Shown here in pieces: positions 8,748 to 17,082 of a stretch of 64,000 nucleotides of DNA. The first letter of the stretch is position 1; each line of letters starts with the position of its first letter. Below the pieces are notes generated by a model. The model was not told the origin of the DNA. It searched no databases and was given only the letters and a program-made list of their open reading frames with translations. A program made the translations under genes and the position numbers. Source of the DNA: Eleftheria terrae (lineage in GTDB: Bacteria; Pseudomonadota; Gammaproteobacteria; Burkholderiales; Burkholderiaceae_C); NCBI RefSeq assembly GCF_030419005.1, contig NZ_CP106951.1, positions 4,960,001-5,024,000 on the forward strand, given 5' to 3'.

Positions 8748-8781
8748 TTCGACTCCGGATGCCGCCCCCGATAATCCGCGC
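8748..8781 (+). promoter_or_regulatory. promoter placing transcription start at the GTG (leaderless)
   Basis: GATAAT (8770-8775) with TTCGAC (8748-8753) 16 nt upstream. The -10 ends only 6 nt before GTG 8782, so transcription should begin at or within a base of the start codon, and no Shine-Dalgarno exists. The same spacing recurs at 12924 and other sites in the window. Confidence 0.6.
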
Positions 8782-10041
8782 GTGTCCAGACCTATTCTTC
8801 ACATTGCCATCGTCGGCTGGGGCAGTGCCGGCCAGGCGGCCGCGTTGATGCTCAGCGACGACGGCCACCGCGTCGAGGTGTTCGAGCGCGCCGCCGCCCC
8901 CGGCCCTGTAGGAGCCGGCTTCCTGTTGCAGCCCACCGGCCTGGGCGTGCTGCATGAGATTGGCCTGCTGAGCCAGGCACTCGCCCACGGCGCCCCCGTG
9001 CTTCGGCTGCATGGCGACACGCCGTCCGGGCGCACCGTGATGGACATGGCCTATGCCGATCTCGACCCCGGGCTGTACGGCCTCGGCATGCAGCGCGGCG
9101 CGCTGTTCGAGATCCTGCGCGCGGCCTGGCAAGGGCGGGGCAGCTTGCACACCGGACAAGCCGTGACCGCAGTCGAGGCCGAGCAGGGCCGGCTGCGCAC
9201 GGCCGACGGCGCCTGGCACGGCCCCTACGACCTCATCATCACGGCTGATGGTGCCGCTTCTGCGCTGCGCACCGCGCTCGGTGCTGCCACCGTCGACCGC
9301 CCCTACCCCTGGGGGGCGCTGTGGTGCTTGCTGCCTCTGGCCGGCTGGCAGCACGGTGGCGAGCTGCGCCAGCGCTATCGGGCCGCCCGCAAGATGATCG
9401 GCCTGCTGCCGGTGGGCACCCGGCCGGGCGACCCGGTGCCACGACTGAGCTTCTTCTGGAGTTTGCCGGTCGGCGAGTTCGAGGCGACGCAATCAGGTGC
9501 CGCGGGCAGCTTTGCTGCCGAGGTCGAGAGCTTGTGGCCCGAGGCCGCGGCGGTATTGAAAGCCTTGCCCGAGCCCGGGCGGCTGGCCCGTGCCAGCTAT
9601 CGCGACGCGGTACTCGGTTGCTGGCACCGAGGCCGGCTGGTGGCCATCGGTGACGCCGCGCACGCCATGAGTCCGCAGCTGGGGCAGGGCGTGAACATGG
9701 CGCTGCTCGATGCGTGGGCGCTGCGCCAGGCGCTGCGGGCCGAGACACAGCTGCCGTCCGCACTGGCCCGCTACGAACGAGAGCGCCGTGCCCATGTCGG
9801 CATCTATCACTTCTGGAGCCGGTGGCTGACACCGCTGTTCCAGTCGGCGCACGACCGCCTCGCGGCCGTGCGCGACCTTGCCTTCGCTCCCATGGGCCGG
9901 CTGCCGTTCGGCCGCGGCCATATGCTGCGCGTGCTGACCGGCACACAGCACGGCGTGCTCGGCCGGCTGCCCCTCACGCCCGGCCTGCGCGAGGCACTGG
10001 CGGCCGGGCGGGCCCCGCAGGACGAGGCGCGCAGCGCGTGA
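8782..10041 (+). CDS. FAD-dependent monooxygenase (UbiH / p-hydroxybenzoate hydroxylase fold)
   Basis: A 419-residue flavoprotein. The N-terminal Rossmann motif is AIVGWGSAGQAAALML (about 8-23), the NAD(P)H-side motif lies around DLIITADGAASALRTAL, and the second FAD motif is GDAAHAMSPQLGQGVNMALLDA (about 293-314). These are hallmarks of single-component aromatic-ring or related hydroxylases using NAD(P)H and O2. The substrate cannot be inferred: neighbours are unrelated and no degradation genes are near. The frame is open far upstream, but GTG 8782 is chosen because it starts right before the FAD motif and sits 6 nt after a -10 box. Confidence 0.85.
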   Translation: MSRPILHIAIVGWGSAGQAAALMLSDDGHRVEVFERAAAPGPVGAGFLLQPTGLGVLHEIGLLSQALAHGAPVLRLHGDTPSGRTVMDMAYADLDPGLYGLGMQRGALFEILRAAWQGRGSLHTGQAVTAVEAEQGRLRTADGAWHGPYDLIITADGAASALRTALGAATVDRPYPWGALWCLLPLAGWQHGGELRQRYRAARKMIGLLPVGTRPGDPVPRLSFFWSLPVGEFEATQSGAAGSFAAEVESLWPEAAAVLKALPEPGRLARASYRDAVLGCWHRGRLVAIGDAAHAMSPQLGQGVNMALLDAWALRQALRAETQLPSALARYERERRAHVGIYHFWSRWLTPLFQSAHDRLAAVRDLAFAPMGRLPFGRGHMLRVLTGTQHGVLGRLPLTPGLREALAAGRAPQDEARSA

Positions 10042-10215
10042 TGCGTTCGCCGCGCGTCGCGCGCGCGGCACATCGTTGTCGGAGAACGCCGACACGCGCG
10101 CTGCTTCCCCTCCGATAACGCTGCAAGCGATCCACTTCGATCATTCGTCTGCTTTATCGCAGCCGCTTGTTGCTTCAAGCGGTCCCCTATCAACATTTCT
10201 ACAGGGTGTACCTAC

Positions 10216-11004
10216 ATGAATAAGCTCTCCAAGCTCCTGCTCGCAGTGGTCGCTCCCGCCTTCCTGCTGGCGGCCTGCGGTGGTGGTGGCAGCGACGACA
10301 ACCTGGACGACCGCACCGACACGGCCGATCCCAAGATCCGCTTCGTGCACGCCGTGCCGGTGGCGCCCGACGTCACCCTCTACCACAACGGCAACAAGGT
10401 GCGCGAGGTGGACGGTGTCAACTACAAGTTTGCGTCCCAGTACCTGGAGTTCAACACCGGTGACACCGACCTGATGGTGAAGACGACCGGCGCCGACGTG
10501 CAGGTGGGCAGCAAGGTGCCCTTCGAGGCCGAGCGGGGCCACAAGTACACCCTGGTGGCGCTGCCGGCCCTGGCCGGCACCGATCTGCACCTGATCGACG
10601 ACCCCTATGACAAGGGCCTGCTGAGCGACAAGGCGCGGGTGCGGGTGCTGCATGCAGCCTTCAACTCCGCCGCGGTGGACGTCTACCTGACCCGCGCGAA
10701 CGAAGACATCGCCACCCTGGCGCCGCGGTTCTCCAATGTCGGCTTCAAGCAGACCCAGCCGCGTTCGGGTGAAGACTCGCTGGAAGTGGAGGGCCATGAT
10801 GACTGGCGCCTGCGCATCACCTCGGCCGGCACCAAGGACGTGCTGTTCGACTCGCCGGTGAAGCTCGGTGACAACGCCGACTGGCTGCTGACCGTCATCC
10901 CGAGCGGCGGCATTGGCAGCGTCATCCCGAACGACTTCAAGGTGCTGGTGGTGAAGGCCGACGATGGCAGCCGCACCACGCAGGAGCTCACCTCGCAAGA
11001 CTGA
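10216..11004 (+). CDS. DUF4397 domain lipoprotein
   Basis: A 262-residue exported lipoprotein. The signal peptide runs to the lipobox LLAAC with Cys at residue about 21, followed by a Gly/Ser/Asp linker with no +2 aspartate. The rest carries the DUF4397 repeat style (DPKIRFVHAVPVAPDVTLYHNG, then ARVRVLHAAFNSAAVDVYLT), two beta-rich units. Function is unknown; such proteins are surface or periplasmic. It is a single gene, preceded by 174 bp that contain a small hairpin (10078-10093) and a weak promoter, and followed by two strong stem-loops. Confidence 0.85.
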   Translation: MNKLSKLLLAVVAPAFLLAACGGGGSDDNLDDRTDTADPKIRFVHAVPVAPDVTLYHNGNKVREVDGVNYKFASQYLEFNTGDTDLMVKTTGADVQVGSKVPFEAERGHKYTLVALPALAGTDLHLIDDPYDKGLLSDKARVRVLHAAFNSAAVDVYLTRANEDIATLAPRFSNVGFKQTQPRSGEDSLEVEGHDDWRLRITSAGTKDVLFDSPVKLGDNADWLLTVIPSGGIGSVIPNDFKVLVVKADDGSRTTQELTSQD

Positions 11005-11013
11005 GCTTGAAGC

Positions 11014-11085
11014 GCAGCCCGGCGGCATCGCCGCCGGGCTGCCGCCATCGCGCCCGCCACGGCATTGCCTGGCGGGCGCGATGGC
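11014..11085. terminator. two adjacent long stem-loops between convergent genes
   Basis: The first stem, GCAGCCCGGCGGC with its exact complement, spans 11014-11042 with a 3-nt loop. The second has a 16-bp perfect stem (11044-11059 paired with 11070-11085) and a 10-nt loop. Neither is followed by a T-tract on either strand. Position between the convergent DUF4397 and cellulase genes suggests bidirectional termination or mRNA 3'-end protection. Confidence 0.55.
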
Positions 11086-11112
11086 GTTCTGGCCACGCGG
11101 GGCCGCGTCGTG

Positions 11113-12594
11113 TCAGCGGTTGGCGCAGAAGCCGAACTGCACACTGCCCTTGCCCGGCACGCTCGCGTTCCAGCCGACGCCGGAAGCCGTCAGCACCTGG
11201 CCTTGCTGCGACCAGGTGGCGTTCCAGGCGGTGTAGACCTTGCCCTCGATGCCGACCTTCACCTTCCAGGTCTGTGCCGTGCTGCCGCCGTTGCGGACGT
11301 CGACATTGGCGCAGTAGCCGGCGCCCCAGTCATTCGTCTTGCTGACCTGGGTCGTCACGCCCGACGGCGGGGGCGGCGGAGGCGGAGGGGGCGGCGGCGG
11401 AGGCGGAGGCGGAGGCGGCGGAGGCGGAGGCGGAGGCGGAGGCGGAGGCGGAGGCGGAGGCGGAGGCGGCGGCGGGTTCCCGACGTCGTTCCAGAAAGTC
11501 CGCAGCAGCGCCAGCTTGTCCTCGCGCACCGAGACCCAATCATCCTTCAGGATGCCGCCGGTGTCACCGCTGTTCGGGTTCCATGACCAGTAGAAGACAT
11601 TGCTGATGCCCTTGCGCTTGAGCCACGCGAAGAGCGCATCCTGGAAGGCCTTGTCCTTTGGGTTGCCGCTGCCGTACTTGCCACCGGTCTCGCCGATGGC
11701 CATGGCGTAGCCCTGGCTCGCGAAGCGGCCGAAGTGCGCTTCCCACACCGCCGGCATGTTGGCCGGGAAGTTGGGCGCGTCGAAATAGCTCTGGTGTGCC
11801 ACGTCGGGCCCATAGACGTGGGGCGACAGCACCAGCTTGTTGAGCGGGATGTTGAGCGGCTTGCATGCCAGCGGTTCGAGGTTGCCGCCCCACCACCAGC
11901 CGGGGGTGGTGCTGCACTGGCTCTGCCCACCGATGCCCTCGACGATGACCAGCGCGTCGGGGGCGACCTGCAGCACCGCCTTGGCGGCACGCTCGGCCGC
12001 CAGGTTCCAGTCGGTCGCTGCGTTGCCGGTGCCCCAGGTGGCACTGCCGTGCGGCTCGTTCTTCAGGTCCAGCCCAAGGAAGTGCGTGTGGCCCTTGTAG
12101 CGCTGCGCCACCATCTTCAGGTCGGCGATCCACTGCGCCTCGGTGTAGCCGGGCACATACCAGAGCTCCGAGATCTGGCTGCAGTCGGGCCGGTGATGGT
12201 CGATCAGCACGTACATGCGGCGACGATCCAGCTCGGCCACCAGCTTGTCCAGCACCTGCAGGCTGTTCAGGCCTTGCAGGTCCGGGTTGCGGCTGGCGTC
12301 GATCGACGAGGTCGGCTCGCCACGCAGGCTGCCAGGGCAGACCGGGATGCGCACGGCGTTGAAGCCGGCGGATTGCATCTGGTCCAGCATCTCCTTCCAG
12401 TTGCGGGCCCAGAGGCCGTGGACGACGCGGGTTTCGGTCTCGAAGCCGAACCAGTTCACGCCTTTCAGCGTCACGCGGTTGCCGGCCTGATCGTGGATCT
12501 GCCCGCCAGACACGTAGAAGGCGGCTGCCGGCGTGCCTGTGAGCGACAGCGCAGCGAGCACGGCGGCGCAGGCCCAATGTTGCTTGAGTTTCAT
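11113..12594 (-). CDS. secreted GH5 endoglucanase with polyproline linker and CBM2 cellulose-binding module
   Basis: 493 residues in four parts. A signal peptide covers about 1-25. A GH5 catalytic domain covers about 26-370, with acid/base E180 in LDLKNEPHG and nucleophile E302 in AIGETGGKYGSG. A run of exactly 37 prolines follows (374-410). A C-terminal family-2 carbohydrate-binding module (411-493) has conserved cysteines near its two ends (GYCANV, FGFCANR) and tryptophans for cellulose stacking. Predicted role: extracellular hydrolysis of beta-1,4-glucans. ATG 12594 begins a clean signal peptide, and the open frame upstream is not supported. It is monocistronic with no other cellulase gene nearby. 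Cellulose degradation is plausible, though some bacteria keep such enzymes for plant or biofilm interaction. Confidence 0.93.
   Translation of the reverse strand: MKLKQHWACAAVLAALSLTGTPAAAFYVSGGQIHDQAGNRVTLKGVNWFGFETETRVVHGLWARNWKEMLDQMQSAGFNAVRIPVCPGSLRGEPTSSIDASRNPDLQGLNSLQVLDKLVAELDRRRMYVLIDHHRPDCSQISELWYVPGYTEAQWIADLKMVAQRYKGHTHFLGLDLKNEPHGSATWGTGNAATDWNLAAERAAKAVLQVAPDALVIVEGIGGQSQCSTTPGWWWGGNLEPLACKPLNIPLNKLVLSPHVYGPDVAHQSYFDAPNFPANMPAVWEAHFGRFASQGYAMAIGETGGKYGSGNPKDKAFQDALFAWLKRKGISNVFYWSWNPNSGDTGGILKDDWVSVREDKLALLRTFWNDVGNPPPPPPPPPPPPPPPPPPPPPPPPPPPPPPPPPPPPPSGVTTQVSKTNDWGAGYCANVDVRNGGSTAQTWKVKVGIEGKVYTAWNATWSQQGQVLTASGVGWNASVPGKGSVQFGFCANR
11365..11475 (-). repeat. CCG/CCT trinucleotide tract encoding 37 consecutive prolines
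   Basis: Thirty-seven in-frame proline codons, largely alternating CCG and CCT, with one cluster containing CCC. The tract forms the linker between the catalytic domain and CBM2. On the plus strand it reads as a polyglycine frame. Tracts like this are prone to replication slippage in multiples of 3 or 6 bp. Confidence 0.97.
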
Positions 12595-12935
12595 GGCTTG
12601 GAATGCAGGGGTTTCAGGGCACGGCGCAGCGACACGCCGTGGCGAGTCTGCTGGGGAGGGCAGGCCGCCATCGTCCGGCAACCCATTGGGTGCCGGGTAA
12701 GCAGGCGTGACGTGGTGAGGTGCCATTGGCAAGCCGGCTGCCGCAGCGATCGATGGCCGATCGCCAGGGAGAACCGGGGCCGCCGTGCTCGCTTGCCTGG
12801 CGCTGGCGGGTGCCTGGCGCGTTGGCCCGCCTGTTGCAGCTGCACACCAAGCGATCGGCCTGCAGCGTGCAAGACGGCGCACCCGGGCGCGGCGGCCGGC
12901 GCAGGGCAGGCGGTGGCTGCTGGGATAATCCGTCG
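12595..12935. other. 341-bp gap between divergent cellulase and dbpA
   Basis: Upstream region of both genes. Open frames exist on both strands, but none has a plausible ribosome binding site or protein-like composition. Apart from the GATAAT box next to dbpA (12924-12929), I see no further element I can support. Confidence 0.6.
12924..12929 (+). promoter_or_regulatory. -10 box 6 nt before the dbpA start (leaderless)
   Basis: GATAAT ends 6 nt before ATG 12936, identical geometry to the site at 8770. There is no Shine-Dalgarno before the ATG and no good -35 hexamer is visible. Confidence 0.5.
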
Positions 12936-14357
12936 ATGAACAGCTCAGATTCCACCTCCGGGGCCGCCGGCTCCGCCTTCGCCAGCTTGCCGCTTGCGCC
13001 CGCCATGCTGGCCAACCTGGAGCGACTGGGCTACCTGGCGATGACGCCGATCCAGGCGGCCAGCCTGCCACTGGCCCTGGCAGGGCACGATCTGATCGCC
13101 CAGGCCCGCACCGGCAGCGGCAAGACGGCCGCTTTTGCGCTCGCGCTGCTGGCCCGGCTGGATGTACGGCGCTTCGCGGTGCAATCCATGGTGCTGTGCC
13201 CGACGCGGGAGCTGGCCGACCAGGTGGCGCAGGAGATTCGCCGCCTCGCCAGGGCGGAGGACAACATCAAGGTGCTGACCTTGTGTGGCGGCGCCACCTT
13301 GCGGCCGCAGGCCGCCAGCCTGGAGCACGGCGCGCATGTGGTGGTCGGCACGCCCGGCCGCATCCTCGACCACCTCGAGCGCGGCCACCTCCAACTGGAA
13401 GCGCTCAACACCCTGGTGCTCGACGAGGCAGACCGCATGCTCGACATGGGGTTCTTCGACGACATCGCGGCCGTCGCACGGCAGTGCCCCCGCGAGCGGC
13501 AGACCCTCTTGTTCTCGGCGACCTACCCGGAGGGGATTGCCAAGCTGAGCCAGCAATTCCTGCGCTCCCCCCAGGAAGTGAAGCTGCAGGGCGGCCATGC
13601 CCCCACCAAGATCCGGCAGCGCTGGTACGAGGTCGGCGAGGATGAGCGGCTGCACGCCGTGTCGCTGCTGCTGAACCATTTCCGGCCGCTCAGCACGCTG
13701 GCCTTCTGCAATACCCGGCAGCAGTGCCGCGACCTGGTCGATGTACTGCGCGCGCAGGGCTTCCAGGCGCTGGCGCTGCATGGCGAACTGGAGCAGCGCG
13801 ACCGCGACCAGGTGCTGATCCAGTTCGCCAACCGCAGCTGCTCGGTGCTGGTGGCCACCGACGTGGCGGCCCGCGGGCTCGACATCGCCCAGCTGGAGGC
13901 AGTGATCAACGTCGACGTGACGCCGGAGCCGGAAGTGCATGTGCACCGCATCGGCCGCACCGGTCGCGCCGACCAGGACGGCTGGGCCCTCAACCTGGCG
14001 AGCCTGGACGAGATGGGGCGGGTCGGCCGCATCGAGCAACTGCAAGGCCGTGAGTCCGAATGGCATCCGCTGGCGGAACTCAAGCCGACCGGCAGCGGGC
14101 CGTTGCAGGCCCCCATGGTGACGCTGCAGATCCTCGGCGGTCGCAAGGAAAAGATCCGGCCGGGTGACGTGCTGGGCGCCCTGACCCAGGACGCCGGCTT
14201 CGCCGCTGCTCAGATCGGCAAGATCAACGTCACCGAGTTCTCGACCTATGTGGCAGTGGAGCGGGACATTGCGGCGGCGGCCTTGCGCAAGCTCTCCGGT
14301 GGCAAGGTGAAGGGCCGCAAGGTCAAGGCGCGCTTCCTGGACGACGGGCAGCCCTGA
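12936..14357 (+). CDS. dbpA: ATP-dependent RNA helicase DbpA
   Basis: A 473-residue DEAD-box helicase. Q-motif region LGYLAMTPIQ (31-40), Walker A ARTGSGKT (57-64), PTREL, VVGTPGRILDHLERG, DEAD in LVLDEADRMLDMGFF, SAT in LFSATYP, and HRIGRTGRA (motif VI) are all present. The last about 75 residues (MVTLQILGGRKEKIRPGDVL onward) form the DbpA-specific RNA-binding domain, which targets hairpin 92 of 23S rRNA. The role is therefore 50S subunit assembly. The long in-frame extension upstream of ATG 12936 is rejected because it covers the promoter. Confidence 0.95.
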   Translation: MNSSDSTSGAAGSAFASLPLAPAMLANLERLGYLAMTPIQAASLPLALAGHDLIAQARTGSGKTAAFALALLARLDVRRFAVQSMVLCPTRELADQVAQEIRRLARAEDNIKVLTLCGGATLRPQAASLEHGAHVVVGTPGRILDHLERGHLQLEALNTLVLDEADRMLDMGFFDDIAAVARQCPRERQTLLFSATYPEGIAKLSQQFLRSPQEVKLQGGHAPTKIRQRWYEVGEDERLHAVSLLLNHFRPLSTLAFCNTRQQCRDLVDVLRAQGFQALALHGELEQRDRDQVLIQFANRSCSVLVATDVAARGLDIAQLEAVINVDVTPEPEVHVHRIGRTGRADQDGWALNLASLDEMGRVGRIEQLQGRESEWHPLAELKPTGSGPLQAPMVTLQILGGRKEKIRPGDVLGALTQDAGFAAAQIGKINVTEFSTYVAVERDIAAAALRKLSGGKVKGRKVKARFLDDGQP

Positions 14358-14381
14358 GCCGGTGCCACCGGCTCCCAGCGT

Positions 14382-15404
14382 TCAGACGGCCGGCGCCCGC
14401 AGGTCGAACTCGCGCGCCAGCAACCGGTAGGAGTTGCGGCGCACGGCCGGATCGTGGGCCCAGGTGTTGATGACCAGTTCGTCCAGCTGCAGTTCCTCGG
14501 CCAGCGCGCGCAGCTTGTCGGCCACCTGCCGCGGGTCGCCGACGAAGGCCTTGCGCCGGGAGGCTTCGACCGTCGGCGCGTCCTCGGCGCTGAAGCCGCC
14601 CGCCGCAATCAGCTCGGGTGCCTGCAGCGGCCCCAGCACGCCGCGCGCGCGGTCGGCGCGCCAGCGGTCGCGGCTCAGCGCATGGTGGCGGGCTTCTGCC
14701 TCGGAGTCGGCGGCCAGCGCCCAGACGCAGACGGTGGCCTGTGGCTTCGGATGGCGGGCGCTCGGCTGGTAGAGGGCCCGGTAGAGCCCCAGTGCCTGCT
14801 CCACGCCCAGCCCGTCCATGAAAAAGTAGGCGAACGCATAGGGCAGGCCGTATTGCGCGGCCAGCCTTGCCCCGTAGTCCGAGCTGCCGAGCACCCAGAG
14901 CTCGGGCACCCGCTGCCAGCGGTCGTGCTCCATCCGCGGCGGCCGCGGGTGAGCCACGATGCCGTGATGCGGCTGGCCGCTGACCCAGGCCTGCAGGTCC
15001 AGCACCTGTTCTGGAAAGTGGTCGGCTGCCGTCGGCGCCTGCGGGTTGAGCGCACGGGCGGTGCGCATGTCGCCACCGGGCGCGCGGCCCACACCGAGGT
15101 CGATTCGGCCCGGTGCCAGGGCCTCCAGCACCCGGAACTGCTCTGCCACCTTCAGCGCCGCGTAGTGGGGCAGCATCACCCCGGCACTGCCGATGCGGAT
15201 GTGGCGGGTGCGAGCGGCGATGGCGGCCATCAGCACCTCGGGTGCCGAGCCGACGATGGTCGGCAGGCTGTGGTGCTCGCTGAGCCAGAAGCGGTGGTAG
15301 CCCAGCGCCTCGCAGTGCTGGGCGAGTTCCAGGGTGTCGCGGATGGCGGCGTCTTCGCTGCTGCCGGCAAGCGAGACCGATTGATCAAGGACGGAGAGTT
15401 TCAT
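14382..15404 (-). CDS. LLM-class flavin-dependent oxidoreductase (luciferase-like)
   Basis: A 340-residue luciferase-fold protein, single-domain type. Family features are MKLSVLDQSVSLAGSS at the N-terminus, HCEALGYHRFWLSEHHSLP (about 30-48), IRIGSAGVMLPHYAALKVAEQ and PGRIDLGVGRAPGGD. Members use FMNH2 supplied by a reductase; substrates vary and cannot be read here. The frame is open to 15650, but homology begins at MKLSVLD, so ATG 15404 is used despite a weak ribosome binding site. It is convergent with dbpA and divergent from the ParA gene. Confidence 0.88.
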   Translation of the reverse strand: MKLSVLDQSVSLAGSSEDAAIRDTLELAQHCEALGYHRFWLSEHHSLPTIVGSAPEVLMAAIAARTRHIRIGSAGVMLPHYAALKVAEQFRVLEALAPGRIDLGVGRAPGGDMRTARALNPQAPTAADHFPEQVLDLQAWVSGQPHHGIVAHPRPPRMEHDRWQRVPELWVLGSSDYGARLAAQYGLPYAFAYFFMDGLGVEQALGLYRALYQPSARHPKPQATVCVWALAADSEAEARHHALSRDRWRADRARGVLGPLQAPELIAAGGFSAEDAPTVEASRRKAFVGDPRQVADKLRALAEELQLDELVINTWAHDPAVRRNSYRLLAREFDLRAPAV

Positions 15405-15511
15405 GCGGTGCGGTGCCTGCTGTCGTATGCCGTGAGGCGCTGCGCCAGCGTATGCGAAGGCCCGCACGCTGCCGGCGCGGACCGGATTAGCCCCCACGCC
15501 GCGGGCGTTCT

Positions 15512-15539
15512 TTGCACTCTGCTTGTTGCGCTGCACAAT
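15512..15539 (+). promoter_or_regulatory. candidate sigma-70 promoter of the ParA-like gene
   Basis: TTGCAC (15512-15517) and CACAAT (15534-15539) with a 16-nt spacer. Transcription would start near 15546, about 85 nt before the GTG at 15631. Confidence 0.45.
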
Positions 15540-15630
15540 GAAGATATCCGGCGGGCGGCGCGCATCCAAGGTGCATGCGCACCGCTGTCGATGTGGCGGC
15601 CGGCCGGTATCCCTGCGGGAGGTGTTCGCG

Positions 15631-16401
15631 GTGCGGCATGTCGTGTTCAATCAGAAGGGCGGGGTCGGCAAGTCGACCATCACGTGCAACCTCGCTGCCA
15701 TCAGCGCCCACCAGGGCTGGCGCACCCTGGTGATCGACCTTGACCCCCAGGGCAATTCCACCCGCTACCTGCTGGGCGGGCCGCCACCATCCGGGCTGCC
15801 GACGCTGGCTGACTTCTTCGAGCAGACCCTGAAGTTCAGCGTCCATCCCCGGGCAGCCCGGGAGTTTGTCATCGCCACGCCCTGGCCCGGGCTGCACCTG
15901 CTGGCTTCCTCTCCTCGGCTGGACGAACTCCAGGGCAAGCTGGAGACGCGCTACAAGATCTACAAGTTGCGCGAAGCGCTTGCCGAGCTGGCCAGCGACC
16001 ATGAGCGCATCTACATCGACACCGCCCCGGCGCTCAACTTCTTCACCCGGTCGGCACTGATTGCGGCGCAGGGCTGCCTGATTCCCTTCGACTGCGACGA
16101 TTTCTCCCGGCATGCGGTCGACAGCTTGCTCGACAGCGTGCAGGAGATCCGCAGCGACCACAACCATGAGCTGCAGGTGGATGGCATCGTGGTCAACCAG
16201 TTCCAGCCGCGAGCCAAGGTGCCCCAGCGACTGGTGCAGGCCTTGCTGGACGACGGCCTGCCGGTGCTACAGCCCTATCTCAGCGCCTCGGTGAAGATCC
16301 GCGAATCGCACGAGCAGCGCAAGCCCATGATCCACCTCGATCCCCGGCACAAGCTGACGCAGGAATTCCTCGCACTGCACCGGGCCTTGCCGACCCGCTA
16401 G
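15631..16401 (+). CDS. orphan ParA-family ATPase
   Basis: A 256-residue ATPase of the ParA/MinD superfamily. The deviant Walker A is QKGGVGKST at about 8-16, Walker A-prime is [12 protein letters not shown], and Walker B is [14 protein letters not shown] 15631 has an excellent GGGAGG at 15617-15622, 8 nt upstream, so the longer frame to 15523 is not used. No parB, parS-like cluster or replication gene lies nearby, and the neighbours are metabolic or ribosome-rescue genes. It is therefore probably an orphan that positions a cellular cargo rather than a plasmid partition gene. The N-terminus lacks a DNA-binding HTH. Confidence 0.9.
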   Translation: MRHVVFNQKGGVGKSTITCNLAAISAHQGWRTLVIDLDPQGNSTRYLLGGPPPSGLPTLADFFEQTLKFSVHPRAAREFVIATPWPGLHLLASSPRLDELQGKLETRYKIYKLREALAELASDHERIYIDTAPALNFFTRSALIAAQGCLIPFDCDDFSRHAVDSLLDSVQEIRSDHNHELQVDGIVVNQFQPRAKVPQRLVQALLDDGLPVLQPYLSASVKIRESHEQRKPMIHLDPRHKLTQEFLALHRALPTR

Positions 16402-16423
16402 GGCGCGTCGCTGCGCCGGTCTG

Positions 16424-16831
16424 TCACTCGGTGACGCGGCCGCGCAGGGCCTTCACCTGCCCGCGCTGCACCTTGGCCTCCACCCGCCGGCGTTGCGAGC
16501 CGCGGGTCGGGCGGGTCGGGCGCCGCACCTCGGGCACGTCGGCGGCGCGGGCCACCAGCTCGTGCAGGCGTGCCAGCGCGTCGTCGCGGTTTTGCTCCAG
16601 GCTGCGGTAGCTTTGCGCCTTGATGACCACCACCCCTTGGGCGCTGATGCGCTGGTCGCGCAGGGCCAGCAGCCGCTCTTTGAGGAGGGGCGGTAGCGAG
16701 GAGGCCGTGATGTCGAAACGCAGGTGCACCGCGTTCGACACCTTGTTGACGTTCTGCCCGCCGGCCCCCTGGGCCCGAATGGCGGTGAACTCGATCTCCT
16801 CGTCTTTCAGTGTGAAGCGCAACTCCGGCAT
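16424..16831 (-). CDS. arfB: alternative ribosome-rescue factor ArfB (peptidyl-tRNA hydrolase)
   Basis: 135 residues, usual length for ArfB/YaeJ. The catalytic GGQ is in RAQGAGGQNVNKVSNAVHLR (about residues 19-38). A long basic C-terminal tail (RRPTRPTRGSQRRRVEAKVQ onward) normally inserts into the empty mRNA channel. It releases peptides from ribosomes stalled on non-stop mRNA without a codon. Lacking a codon-recognition domain, it is not a normal release factor. The ATG has no Shine-Dalgarno but follows TATGCT by 6 nt. Confidence 0.95.
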   Translation of the reverse strand: MPELRFTLKDEEIEFTAIRAQGAGGQNVNKVSNAVHLRFDITASSLPPLLKERLLALRDQRISAQGVVVIKAQSYRSLEQNRDDALARLHELVARAADVPEVRRPTRPTRGSQRRRVEAKVQRGQVKALRGRVTE

Positions 16832-16837
16832 GGCGCA

Positions 16838-16843
16838 AGCATA
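16838..16843 (-). promoter_or_regulatory. -10 box 6 nt before the arfB ATG (leaderless)
   Basis: On the minus strand TATGCT is followed by 6 nt and then the arfB ATG. This matches the geometry at 8770, 12924 and 17997. Confidence 0.42.
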
Positions 16844-17082
16844 GCGCCGGGGCCTGCCCTCGGCGCGGCCTTGACCGCTGGTAAGGCCACGGCAGGCGCG
16901 TGCACTTTATGCCCAGGAAACTGTCATTCAGAAGCTTGTCCTTACTGTGTGAAACGCTTGTTCGTTGCGGTTCCGAGCATCGTCCCCTAGGGTTTTCCAT
17001 AACCCGTCGCCACTTCGGCGGCCAGCCGTTCCGCCGGTCCGCCTCGGCCGGCGGCTGCGGAGCTCCCAGGGAGACCAGCAAC

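Noticed and set aside
8422..8781. An N-terminal extension of the FAD monooxygenase frame
   Set aside because: The extra 120 residues are low-complexity, overlap the RHH gene on the other strand and lie upstream of the promoter box.
11339..11593. A plus-strand polyglycine frame opposite the cellulase linker
   Set aside because: It is the complement of the proline tract; the cellulase on the other strand explains it fully.
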